A stretch of DNA of 64,000 nucleotides from Hemicordylus capensis. Taxonomy: Eukaryota; Chordata; Lepidosauria; Squamata; Cordylidae. Location of the stretch: positions 18,651,820 to 18,715,819 of the forward strand of contig NC_069670.1 in assembly GCF_027244095.1 (NCBI RefSeq), written 5' to 3'. Shown here piece by piece: positions 34,088 through 44,904 of this stretch. Under the pieces are notes generated by a model. The model saw only the letters and a list, made by a program, of their open reading frames with translations, made no database searches and had not been told where the DNA came from. How positions within the stretch are numbered: the first letter of the stretch is position 1; every line of letters begins with the position of its first letter. A program made the translations under genes and the position numbers.

Positions 34088-36834
34088 ATGGAGTCACGCA
34101 GCTCTTGGCTCACCCTCCTGCTCTTGGCTACCCAACTCGCAGGTGAGCAGAAATCTTGAGTTGCCTCCTTGTGTCAAAACGGGGTCCAGGGCAGTCCAGG
34201 GCGATCCGCACTCCCAGAGCAAGTCACTTCTGCTCCGTGGAGTGAGGCATCCCTGTCATAAAAGGGTGAGCATCCACGCAGCTTCCAGGTACTAGGACTT
34301 GAAAAGCACCACTGAGGACTGAAAATCTAGGGCCACGCAGGTGGTGGGGTCTTAGATCTGTGCTTCTGGGCAAAGCCCGTTGCTTTAGAAATTCAGAAGG
34401 GTTTGTGAGATTATAGAGGGGCCCCTGCTGTTCAACCAGCTTAATGTCCCAAGAGGTGCGTATGTACTTGGCCTACCAGAATTATTCTAGAGGTAGGCAG
34501 GGGGTGTAGCAAGGTTGGCATGGGCCTAGGGCCAAGAAGCGAAGTTGGGTCACTGCCCCCCTCCCCATGTCTTATTTGAAGAGGCAGAAGGGGGAGAGCG
34601 AATAGCAAGCTGCCACCTGGCCAATGGGCCCCCCTCCCTCAGGGGCCCAGGGAAACTTGTCCCGCCTTGTTCGATCCTAGCTGAGACCCTAGATGTAGAA
34701 ATGCAATTCCCATTGAGTCGCCAGGTGTAGGCAGGCCGATCAAGAGCTGCCCGCCTTACTTTTAGGATGTTCAATTGATGCATATTTATGTCCTGTCCTT
34801 TCCCAAGGGCTTGGGGTGTGTAGAAACAGAAGGGTGTTTGAGCTTAAAGAGATGGATCCATGGCGCTCAAAGGGATGACAATAAAATCAAATAAGATAGA
34901 TATGTCAGAGGACAAAAGACAGAAGAAGAAAAAGGGCAGAAATAGTATTTTTAAAGATGTATTTTTAAAGGGATATTTTTAAAGATGGAAACGGGCAGAA
35001 ATAGTATTTTTAAACATGGAACAAATACAGAACACTTTGCTCTTCGGATACATGAGGGGGAAGGATGCAGTTGAAGTTGACCATTTTTGTGTCCCTTCGA
35101 GGGGGAAACACACTACTTGTCTTTCTCCTCCTTAAAAACCAAATAGGCACCGCGAATGATCCAGCACAGCATCTTACTCAGCTGAACAGGATCCTGGGAG
35201 CATCCGTCTCTTTTCCTGAAAAGCTATCCTCTGGAAAACCAGTGCACACAATTTATTGGTCCCTGAGAACCACCACCAGCAAGTTATTTCCGTTTGTGCT
35301 GGTCAGGAATGGAACCCTGGAGGCGGTCAGCTCAAGAATCCGTTTTTGGCAGCGTCTAGAAATGGTTGATGAGACCACGCTAAGGATCAAGAACCTGGAG
35401 GTGGAGGACAGTGGAGTATATGTAGTTTATATGACGGTGTCGCATCCACCAGTGGTTCAAAGGGCCTTATTCAACCTCACTGTTTATGGTAAGTACTACT
35501 TATGTCAGCATCCCCTCCCTCCCGATGCTGGAACGTGGAATGTGCATGTTGGATATGGAGTAGGATCAGCACTATTTACGTAGGCTCATTGACAGACAGT
35601 CAAGAAACACAAACGCCATGCATTTTTCATTTGTGTCCCACAGAGCCAGTGCCAGAACCACAGATCTTCCACCAAGTAGACTCCAAGGCTTCAGATGGAT
35701 GCAACGTGACCCTGCAGTGCCAGGTGCCTGGAAAGCGGGGATTTAATGTCTCTTGGAAAAGAGGGGACTCTCTCAGAGATCTAGAAGAAGATTTGGACTG
35801 GTACCAAGTATCCAGTCATGGCCAGAATCTCAACTTGTTCTGGCGACCAAACTCATCAGACTCCATTTTCACGTGCCTAGTCAGCAATCCTGTCGATCAG
35901 AATAATGTCTCTGTCAACTTGCTCAGCATTTGCTCAAATAAAGGTAAGCGGTTTATTCTCTGCCCCCCTCGCCTGCCCCCACTTTCCCATTATCCACACG
36001 GGTGCTTGGGCTAAGAATATTAACATATTCTTTAAAACATTTTATTGGAGTTAAGAATCAGTTCTTAACAGGGTCCCTAAAAAGGGAAACTAGGATTTAA
36101 ATTCAAATTAAGTTTTAAAAATTTAAGTTTGTGCAAAAATGAGTATCTGCTCTTATCCTGGCAAGCGAGAGAAGGATACTAGCTGGGCCAATGCACAGGC
36201 CTCACACTGTCTGCCAATTAATGTATGTGGATATTGTTAATGGAGAAAAATGCACTGAAACTATCTGGAGAATATGGTCGAAAGCACCTCTCTCAGGATT
36301 CACGGCTTAACTAGCTGAATCTCATCAGGTCTGGTGGCCGCCGTCTTGGATGGCAATTGTACTTTGTGCTGTGCAACCACAGACAACACTGTGGAGGCCA
36401 CAGCATCTCCTTTTCCCATGCTGGCTTTCTTGATGAGAGCTTCTTTGAGGCCTGTCAGGTGACTTAGGGGTCCAGGGCAGATCTAGGGCCTTGGTAAACT
36501 GTGAAGAATCAAGAAATGGCTACGTCGTGCACCCTACTGTTGCAATAAAAAACTAAGTTTATTCTGACTAATTGAACTAGGTAAGCATTACGGGCCTGTC
36601 CCTGTGGGAGTCACAGGCAGGGAGTGCACACATGTCGTTCTCCTAACGCTTGGCCACATCTAAAATGTGGATCCACCCAAAAGAACCATTCCCTTCTTAT
36701 TTCTTGCAGGGGGAGATGCCCGTCTCTCTTGGAGAAGTCTAAGAGTTCCTATGATTGTGGTCGGGCTCTTGGGGCAGATAGCCGCCATCGCCTTACTGAA
36801 CATCTTGGAAAGAAAAGACCAGAACCAAATCTGA
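34088..36834 (+). CDS. Gene D: short-tailed SLAM-family receptor
   Basis: Four exons: 34088-34142 (signal peptide MESRSSWLTLLLLATQLAG), 35147-35488 (IgV), 35644-35943 (IgC2) and 36710-36834 (membrane); GT-AG, phase 1, 273 residues. IgV (19-132) reads LNRILGASVSFPEKLSSGKP and has no cysteine. IgC2 (133-232) has the four cysteines. The membrane exon reads RLSWRSLRVP then MIVVGLLGQIAAIALL with Gln255, and the tail is ERKDQNQI. Duplicate of gene C; differences cluster in the C, C' and C'' strands and in the FG region of IgV, the face that SLAM-family proteins use for binding. Intron 1 has a local tandem repeat at 34925-35030. No tyrosine motif, so any signalling would need a partner. Confidence 0.9.
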
Positions 36835-36952
36835 ATGGTCATAGCAGGTTGGAGGAGACCACGTGACATAGGATGAAGATTTCCACACCTGGAGATGTCC
36901 AGCAGGCCCGTAATTCCACTGTTGGAAAATTAGTTGATCCTCTAAATCGGGA

Positions 36953-38430
36953 CTACTCATATCAAATCAATCTTTATTCCTGTCTTTGACCAGCATAAAG
37001 TAGGTTACATAAGATCGGCATTAAAACAGGCTATGTCCGGCACTGAGACTATAGCGACTAAAAGCTTCACACTGTTATACAGCTACTGCTAAACTATGGT
37101 CAGCTAATGGGTGAGACTATACAGAAGCTTTAAGTGGTTAAAATCTTGGAATCTTAAAATCCTAAAAGCTTGACATCTTTCATCTTAAAATCTGTACAAT
37201 TGCAAGTACTATAGAATGCTATAGAACTGTTTAATGCTATTGGGAATGCTGAAGCTGTGTCTGGGCTGCTTAGATCTTGCGGCCTGTCAGGACCCAATGA
37301 ATTTTACATGCTGCCGTGCAGAACTTGACAACATTATGTGTAGTAACAGGGTTGGAGTCAGAGAGTAGGAGAGAGATGTAGAATTGGCTTGCCCAGCCTG
37401 GGGACATGCTTAATAGTGGGAGGATGAGGATGATATAAGTGTCCCTGTAAAATGGGCAATGGATGAGTACCGTATTTTATGGACTATAAGATGCTACGGA
37501 CTATAAGACACACCTTAATTTTAATCCAGTTTTTCAGAGTTTCAACATATTAAACTGTTATCGAAACTGTACCGAAAAGTCCTGCTAGCTCCAGGAAAGG
37601 ACTCTCAGCCTTGCTTCAGTTTGTTCTCCTTTCTTCTTGCCTCTTTCAATTGCTCCTACTCCACTCCTTGTTTTCTCTTCAACCTCGCTTCTCACCCTAT
37701 TAAAAAAAAAAACAACCTCTTTTGTTTTAGAGCTTTCCTTCTCCTCACCAGAATGCACATACTTGGGGTGGGCAGGCAGGGGTCATATGAACTTCCAGAG
37801 GAGGGAGTGGCCACCACTTCGGCTCTCCTACTTCTTTGCACTTTCTTTAGCTGAACATGTTTGCAGAAAGTAAAACAGGAGGGAGAGCTGATAACGATGG
37901 TGCTGCTGGTGGTGATGTAAAACTTGTACGATCGGGGAGGAGGAGGGGGAGGAGGAGGAGTCCACGGCCCAAGCGGCGGAGGGTGAGCTGGAGCGGCAGT
38001 CCCCAGGTGGCACGGGGTTAATAGAAGGTCGCCCCCAACCCCCTCCTTTAGCATCGGTACAGGCTTTGCCGGGGGATAGCGCCCCCCCTCAAACCTGTTG
38101 GGCAGGCTTACAAGTATAAGATGCAGTTACAAGTATAAGACGCACCTGAATTTTGGTGGATATTTTTCGAGGGAAAAAGTGCATCTTATAGTCTATAAAA
38201 TACGGTACATGCTCTGTTGTTTGCCCAGAATTGCAGGGGCACAGGGTTTCTTCTTCTGAGAAGCGAGTCTTCCTGTACTTGCCTTCTAGCACCGCTGAGG
38301 GGAGGGCGCCACAACGGGCCAGGGTCAAGGCCCTTCTGTGCTTTGGGGCTTCCAGCTGCATTAGGTATAATGTGGGGGAGGCAGTGTAGTTGTCCGGTAG
38401 TGTTAGGGGGGCTAGACCCGGTGGCGGGAG
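36953..38430 (-). mobile_element. LINE 3' half, copy beside gene D
   Basis: Same LINE as 30196-31811 (aatcaaatcaatctttatt, ggttacataagatcggcatt). It lacks the S2 insertion and is split by the TIR element at 37470-38205. A fragment of the same 3' end also lies at about 38890-39130. Confidence 0.75.
37470..38205. mobile_element. TA-flanked TIR element, 736 bp
   Basis: Inverted ends of 25 bases with one mismatch (ccgtattttatggactata / tatagtctataaaatacgg) and a TA on each side (37468-37469, 38206-38207). The LINE copy beside gene C is uninterrupted at the matching place (30949-30951). TA duplication suggests the Tc1/mariner superfamily; no transposase frame, so non-autonomous. Confidence 0.85.
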
Positions 38431-39149
38431 GGGGGGTGTAAGCTCCAGAAAGGAGCAGACTTGCAGACTTCAGGACCCATTTTGGTAGCGTCAAGGCAAA
38501 TGGAGATGTGTGTTTTAGAGATGTACCCCTGTGAAACTCATTGCCATGTGAGTTACTTGCAAAGGGCACGAGATGCAACGTGATCAAAGAAGGGGCTTAG
38601 TTAAGGCATATCCACGCAAACCCAGCGTGCCCCATATCATTCACGGCTATTTCATGCCATTCAGTGCGAAACGGATACCTGGCCGAAACAATGGGTTTCC
38701 TGATGACCTTCGCTACCAGAAGACCAGCTCTTCTCCCTTCAACTCCTGTTATCCCCTTGCACTTTTATGTTACATAAATCAATAAATGAAGGGCACTGAG
38801 ACAGGCCTGCCCCAATATCTTACTGCAGAGATATTAAAACTTTGGTCCTCAACTGTTGTTCCACTACAACTCCCCTCATCCCTAGCTTGTAAGGGATGTA
38901 AAATGGGTACAACTGCAAGGAAGCTTTACATGGTCTAAAATCTTACAATCTTGGAATCTTAAAATCCTACAATCTTCATATCTTTCATCTAAAAATCTGT
39001 AAAGTTGTAAGTGCTATAAAATGCTCTAGAGAATGCTGAAGCTGTGTCAGGCCTGCTAAGATTTTGTTGCCTGTCAGGACCCGGCAAATTTTACACGCTG
39101 CCACACAAAACTTGGCAACATTAGGTGTGGTAACAGGGTTGGAGTCGGA

Positions 39150-39560
39150 TCCATGGCCCTCAAAGGGGTGACAATAAAATCAAGCAAAACAGATGTGTCA
39201 GAGGACAAAAGATAGAAAAGGGCAGAAATTGTATTTTCAAAGATGGATCTTAACACAAATATAGGACACTTTGCCCACCCAATAAGGGGGAAGGATGCGG
39301 GACAGTTGCAGTTTATCATTCTTGTGTCCTCTTTTCTGGGGGGAAATGGCTTCTTGTCTTTTCCCCTCCTTAAAAACCAAGTGATCCAGCATGGAATCTT
39401 AGCCCTTTAGGGACAGGGAGCCGTTTTATTTATATCTATGTAAAGCGCATTGGGAACTTTTTGTTGAAAAGCGGTATATAAATATTTGTCATATTCGTCA
39501 TATTACTAAGCTGAACAGGATCCTGGGAGCATCAGTCTCGTTCCCCGCAAAGTTATACAC
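39150..39560 (+). pseudogene. Broken IgV exon of a further SLAM gene
   Basis: 39150-39378 matches the intron before the IgV exons of C and D (caaaggggtgacaataaaat, gatggatcttaacacaa, tccttaaaaaccaa). The exon piece gtgatccagca...atctta is then cut by a partial S2 repeat (39402-39509) and resumes as aagctgaacaggatcctggg, agcatcagtctcgttcc. The acceptor region is shortened (ccaagtgatcc where C and D have ccaaataggcac...gatcc). After about 39560 the sequence jumps to a match with 33635-33730, which in D lies upstream of the first exon. So the rest of the exon and the gene are missing, and the end looks like a joint between two duplication units. Confidence 0.8.
39402..39509 (+). mobile_element. 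S2 repeat 3' part inside the broken IgV exon
   Basis: gccctttagggacagggagc ... aagcgcattgggaac ... gttgaaaagcggtatataaa, ending catattcgtcatatta. It lies between two pieces of exon that are continuous in C and D. Confidence 0.8.
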
Positions 39561-39699
39561 CCCAACCAATCTGATCCACCATGATCACTAAATGGAACCT
39601 CCATATGTAAGAGCACCTCAGGATGCTGGGGACAAAGAACAGGAGAAGACTGTCACCTACGTCTGAGCTATTCAAAGGGAAAGAACGAGCTCTTTCACA

Positions 39700-39962
39700 T
39701 TATTGCCTTTATTGTCCATCTAGCTCAGCATTGTCTATACAGACTGGCAGCAGCTTCTCCAAGGTTGCAGGCAGGAATCTCTCTCAGCCCTCTCTTGGAG
39801 ATGCTGCCAAGGAGGGGAACTTGGAACCTTCAGCTCTTCTCCATCCCATAAGGGGGGAATATCTTAAAGTGCTCACTCTTCTAGTCTCCCATTCAGATGC
39901 AACCTGGGCAGACCCTGCTTAGCTAAGGGGACAAGTCATGCTTGCTACCACAAGACCAGAGC
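39700..39962 (-). mobile_element. 5S-headed composite SINE
   Basis: gtccatctagctcagcattg ... gatgcaacctgggcagaccc ... gcttagctaaggggacaagt. Missing the first 40 bases or so of the tail end. Confidence 0.7.
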
Positions 39963-39964
39963 CC

Positions 39965-40203
39965 CCCAATACCGGGAGACTTGTTGTAGCCTCCCAGTCA
40001 GGGGACTCCTCGTGAGTTGCCACAGCAAAAAGCCGCACCAGCACACAATCAAAACAACGGGGAGTGCAGAGCACTCGCTCTGCTAACCTCGTTTAAGGGT
40101 GGGGGGGATTAAGTGGGCTTTCCCGCGGGAGCCACGCAGCTTCCGGTGGTTCACACAGGTGGTGGAAACCAGGCTAGACTCCCTGCGCTGCACGTGTGAA
40201 TAG
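39965..40203. repeat. Repeat family T7-like segment
   Basis: gagcactcgctctgctaacctcgttt and cacgtgtgaatagcc are shared with 16850-17250 and 48745-49200. Low identity. Confidence 0.35.
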
Positions 40204-40204
40204 C

Positions 40205-40500
40205 CTTAGTGTCTACACTGACTGGCAGCAACTCTCCAAGGCTTCAGGCAGACGTCTTTCCCAGGCTTACCTGGAGATGCTGCCACGGAGTGGAGCTTCG
40301 GCATGCAGGCAGGTACTCCATCACTGAGCTGCGGCCCCATCCCCGTGGGGATGGATGATGGGAGTTGTGTGCCCACATCTACTAATTGTGCATCTCCCAC
40401 ATCGTGCAGTTTGGCCCTGAGGGTCCACCACAACCCACAAACTGAGGAATACGTGAGCTAGAAGGAGGACTCTCCATTTTCAAAGGAGGGGGAACTTGAG
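40205..40500. repeat. tRNA-headed SINE and duplicated flank
   Basis: 40205-40345 is a minus-sense SINE ending in aggtactccatcactgagct, a reverse tRNA A box. 40385-40500 (tgcatctcccacatcgtgca, gaaggaggactctcc) matches 25465-25580 upstream of gene C, so it marks the 5' flank of a further, lost unit. Confidence 0.55.
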
Positions 40501-41390
40501 CGATGGAGCGACAGCCCCATCCCCAAGGGAACCCCCACCCACAGCCACCTCTGGATCCCGAACCACAAGCAGGGAAGGTGGCCCTGCCACGGGACACCGT
40601 GAAGCGGGCACCTCGGATCTGGAGTGGGAGGGAGATGAGCTGAATCTTGGGGGCCCAATCCACCAGGGCGTCCTCCTGTGTGGAGCACCTTCAGGAGAAG
40701 CAGCCTCCTGTTCACATTCCTTTCTTTGACAGAGTCAAAGGGAAAGTCTCCTGCAGTATATTTTTAGTGCGCCGTGCCCTGCAGACACGTTTCTTTGGCG
40801 AAGAAAAATGTCACATTGCCGCCTTCCTTCGTGAATCACCTTCCTTGGCTCTCCAGGGCAGCTGCGAGCTTGTCAGGATCCAGCTGCTGACACCCCCACC
40901 CCAGGATGTTTTTTCCTCACCAAAGAAAACAAGTCATTATCTGTCCCCGGGGGTGGGGGGAGAAGCCAACCAAGCCTCTCACTTCCCCCCCCCCCAGCAC
41001 AAAAATAGATGAGAGGCTTTCACACTCCTGAAGGACACTTCCCCCTCCTCAGCCGCAGATCCCAGCCACACATGCATTGCGGAAGCAGTGGCAGCGGCGG
41101 GAGAAGAATCCAGGTCTTAAGTTGGTAAGTGCTCAGTCTGAGGAATCAGAAGGTCCGCATCCTGCAAACAGAGGGGCAGATGAGTAGGAAGAAGAGTGCC
41201 CATTTTTGGATGGGAGGGGGAGGGGGAGGCATCATTAATATGAAGCAGAGACAGGGTTCAGCAAGGTTCAAAGGCTACCAGAGGATGCGTTCAATTGTGA
41301 TCTGTGGGATTTGGGGATTTGGTGGTGGTGAGTTCTTAAAAATGGATGTATACCTTTGAGATGTGCATCTCAATACATCTCAATACAGGG
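40501..41390. other. No gene recognised
   Basis: Mostly single-copy in this window. A gtaagt donor-like site follows 41124 (cttaagttg|gtaagtgc), so an untranslated first exon of gene E could end there; no acceptor pairing can be shown. Confidence 0.3.
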
Positions 41391-41395
41391 ATTCT

Positions 41396-41521
41396 CAAAG
41401 TTGGGTCCCCAGATGTTTTTGGACTTCAACTCCCATAATCCTCAGCCAAAGGCCACTGTACCTTGGAATTATGGGAGCTGAAGTCCAATAACATCTGGGG
41501 ACCCAACATTGAGAATCCCTG
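41396..41521. mobile_element. Palindromic hAT-type miniature element
   Basis: cagggattctcaaagttggg ... cattgagaatccctg with long facing arms. Same family as 14083-14221; target duplication no longer clear. Confidence 0.8.
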
Positions 41522-41589
41522 CTTTAGAGCAAGAGTCACTTCATGCATAGGATCAAGGCATTTGTTTTATAGCGGTTCCCCTTGTACAC

Positions 41590-41837
41590 CCAAGGAGGTT
41601 TTTCACACCCAGCTTTCCTCTGGAATGGAGGTGCGTGTTCACATATCGGCCAAATGTACCCTGAAGTCCCTGCAAGCTATCAGGGAGCACTTCACACACA
41701 ACTCAGGCTTTTCACTGCACTTTAGAGTGTGGCACAAGTTATGTCCAGGGCAAAAAAAAATCCACTTTTCGTGTTGGTTTTGGGGGGCAAATTTGAACTC
41801 GCAGTAAACCCGCAGTAAAGCCTGCTGTCTGGGAGAG
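41590..41837 (-). repeat. Repeat family T3 copy
   Basis: aggaggtttttcacacccag ... gaagtccctgcaagctatca ... aaagcctgctgtctgggaga. Minus sense relative to 51642-51901. Confidence 0.65.
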
Positions 41838-42427
41838 CTCAAGGAAATCTTAAGTGGGTTGAACTAAAGGTTTGTTCAACAACTACTCCGTTTTCTCCTT
41901 CTCCTTTCCCTCCCTTTTCCTTTCCAACGCCTCCCCCACCCTCTCTACAGGATCTGCCTTGGGACAAACGTCCAAACAAACCACAAAAGATAAATGGATA
42001 GGATACAACAGCATTGATCATAAATCTGAGTATTCCTGAAGCCTAACTTTGTGTGCTCCCCCAGCAATGCTATCTACACGACTCCTCTGGCTACAAAAAC
42101 CAAAGTGTCCCCTCCAAATACCGCCCCCCTCACACAAACTGGGAGGAGAGCAATTGATTCTTCCTGCTTGATTCTAGGGCATAGCATTTTCGTAGGAATC
42201 ATTCTTCACTTGCAAAAATTCCTATAATTGTTGGTGAAAGTTCGCAAACTCTATTGCAATAATAGCAATGCATGTGGCAAGGCGAGCAAGAGAGACAGTG
42301 GATGGAACCAGAAAACACCAGGCAGGTATCACACAGGTAAATTCAAATCACAGGCCTTTTGGGAGCTTGAGCAGAGCTCTGCCATTTGAGTCATTGCACC
42401 TCACTGGAAAGCTGTGGCCATTTTTGG

Positions 42428-42703
42428 GCACAACTAGCCACCTAATGGCACAGTGGGAAATGACTTGACTAGTAGGTCAGAGGTTGCCGGTTCGAATCCC
42501 CGCTGGTATGTTTCTCAGACTATGGGAAACACCTATATCCGCCAGCACTGATATAGGAAGATGCTGAAAGGCATCATCTCCTACTGTGCGGGAGGAGGCA
42601 ATGGTAAACTCCTCCTGTATTCTACCAAAGACAACCACAGGGCTCTGTGGGCACCAGGAGTCAACACCGACTCAACGGCACACTTTACCTTTTACTTTGG
42701 TCC
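42428..42703 (+). mobile_element. Sauria-type SINE
   Basis: tRNA-like head with ggttgccggttcgaatcccc (B box at about 42489-42499), a core aggaagatgctgaaaggcat and ggaggaggcaatggtaaac, and the end gactcaacggcacactttac followed by ctttta. A tail in ACCTTT units is known for Sauria SINEs, which are restricted to lepidosaurs. This is the best taxonomic marker in the window. Confidence 0.75.
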
Positions 42704-43845
42704 TACATTCATTTGGTCTTGCTCCGTCCCTCCACCCTGTGATTGGCCCCCACCTTTCCCTTTGTCTCTATAAACTCCCCCTTCATGCCTGTCAAACTTT
42801 TGCTCCTGAAAAGTAGCATCTCTTTAAGTAGCTCACGATGTCTGCCAGTTTCAGCGATGCTTTCCTGATCCTGTCAGTTTCTCCTCTTTCCCCAGACTGC
42901 TGCCTGTTTTCCTCTGCCAGTTTCACTTCAGAATTGATGGCTGTCTGCAACCTGTCCCCATTTTTTGCTTTCGGGAGGGTCCCTTCTCCAAATGTATGTA
43001 TGCATTTGTTTATTTCGGGCCAAGGCCAGCATACTTCTCCAAATGTGAGCTGCTTCTGTTGTCATTCTTTAGAGGCCAGCTCCCTCCCCAGAGAAAATCC
43101 CTAGAGAAGAAATTTCTGAGTAGAGAACAGAAGCCCTAGATTATAGAATTTTAGATTATAGATTATAGAACTTTAGCTCTAGTGTGCATGCAATGCAAAT
43201 GATTACAACTGAAGGAAGCCCAGGCAGGTGTGCGGCTGGGGGAGTCAGTCATGTGCCTTGCCTCTGGGGGGTCCCCCAAGGCAGTGGGCCCCCAGAGAAC
43301 TGTCTCCCCTTGCCCTATTATAGTTACGCCCTTGGCAATGATGTTTTTCCAGCGTATCTTTGGTCCAAAGAGCAAACAACTCCTTGGCATTTAAATCCAT
43401 GGAGGGCAGCTTTTGCGGAATAAATGAATGCTGCATGAGCTATGACATGAAGAGAGATCTCAGCAATGATAAGGGTGGGTGGGGGGCTTGGTCATGGATC
43501 CTTCGTAGGAGAACTGGGGTGTTGTGAGCAAGGCCCTGTTTCCATTGGTTGAATGTTGGAGGGTACGTGTCTGACTGCCTCTCCGACCATTGGCTTTTTC
43601 ATTCAATCGGAGGCCTTGAAGTTCCTCCAGGGCGTGAGAATGAGTCAGAGACGGGAGTCAGGGCAAAATGGAATCCGGTAAAATCCAGACTGGCTTTTTA
43701 GGTCTCGGTGCTAGAAAGAACACAGCTTCTAGTGAAGCAAAACACTAGAAGAAGAAGTGACCTTAGTTGGTGCTAGAGATGTGAAGGCCGGGGGGGGGGC
43801 AGCTTTTTCCCCTGGGGAAAAATGGGGGGACGCTCCCCCATCCAG
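42704..43845. other. No gene recognised
   Basis: Unassigned. A short GC-rich segment at 43210-43335 (gtgcctt...ctgggggg...tatagttacgcccttgg) recurs in form at 18360-18530, 26945-27080 and 34500-34695 and is probably another small repeat family. Confidence 0.35.
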
Positions 43846-43847
43846 AG

Positions 43848-44097
43848 CTTTCCCAGACAGCAGGCCTTACTGCGAGCTCAAAGTTGCCCCCCAAAACCAA
43901 CCCAAAAGTTGATTTTTTTTAACCCTGGATATAAATCAGGCTACACTTCAATGTGCAGTGAAAAACCCAAATGGTGTGTGACGATAGCTCCCCGATAGCT
44001 TGCAGGGACTTCAGGGTAAATTTGGCCGATATATGAATGCACCCCCCTCCTTTCTGGAGATGTGAGCTAAAAGCCGGGTGTGAAAAACTCCCTGGTT
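43848..44097 (+). repeat. Repeat family T3 copy
   Basis: ctttcccagacagcaggcct ... aaccctggatataaatcagg ... gtgagctaaaagccgggtgt. Left inverted end intact. Confidence 0.65.
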
Positions 44098-44469
44098 TCC
44101 TGCCCCTGCCCCTGCCCCCACCCCGGCCTTCACATCTCTAGTTGGCAGCCCTTCCATGAGGCAGGGTGGGGCAGTTGCTTCGGGCGTGAGTGTGAGGAGA
44201 GGCACAGGGCACGGCAAGCACTGCCCCGCCCCACAGAAAGAGGGACATCATTCTGTCCTTTGCCTCAGCCAGCAAAATGATCTGGTGGTGGCCCCAAGAT
44301 ACGTAAACTGCCCTGCGTTCGTTAGAGGGTCACAATTTAAAAGAGAGAGAGAGAGTCTGTGTCTGTGTGCCATGCTTGTTGGTATCCAAGGAACCAGCCC
44401 CTTCCAGGATAAGGCCTATTGCTGTTTGAGGCTCTCCGTGATGTCCCTGCTGCATTTAAAACGAGGAGA

Positions 44470-44904
44470 CCAGCTCTTGTGAGTTCAGCAGGCATTTGAT
44501 CAGGACTGCTGCTTGCTTTTACATTGGTGGTGGGAGGCGGGGGAAGCAATAATTTAATTGCCCTGATGAAGGATTTCCTGATGAGCCATGACATCAGGGC
44601 CGGGTGTTCACTGCACCCTCCGATTAAACCATCATCTGTTGCTAATCCACACCGGCGAGGGCTGAAACCGCGACTCCCCACCCCGCTACGTGCACCGCTC
44701 TGTTCGGGAACCTGGGTGTGATGGAGGAGCCGCAAACAATAATTATGGCTGCTTAACTGCTGCTAATTAATGCTGGTGGCTGAGAGGGAGAGGGAGAGAC
44801 CTCCAAGGAACCGGGATGACATGCGGCCCCTGGCTCCTCCCCAGTCCCCCAACAACAGATGCTCATGACCGAGTCAGAGCTCAGAGGCAGCTGGCAGGGA
44901 AGAA
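44470..44904 (+). promoter_or_regulatory. Candidate upstream region of gene E
   Basis: Not repeat-like. It contains ccatgacatcagg (a CRE/AP-1-like TGACATCA) and several AATTA words (aacaataattatggc, gctaattaatgc), then a purine-rich run before the start codon. It does not share the ETS/RUNX block of genes A-D. The regulatory reading is inference. Confidence 0.3.

Noticed and set aside
27329-36834. C and D as one locus assembled twice (haplotypes)
   Set aside because: They differ at many codons and have different insertions in otherwise shared flanks.
42480-42520. tRNA gene
   Set aside because: A B box is present but no cloverleaf; followed by Sauria SINE core and tail.
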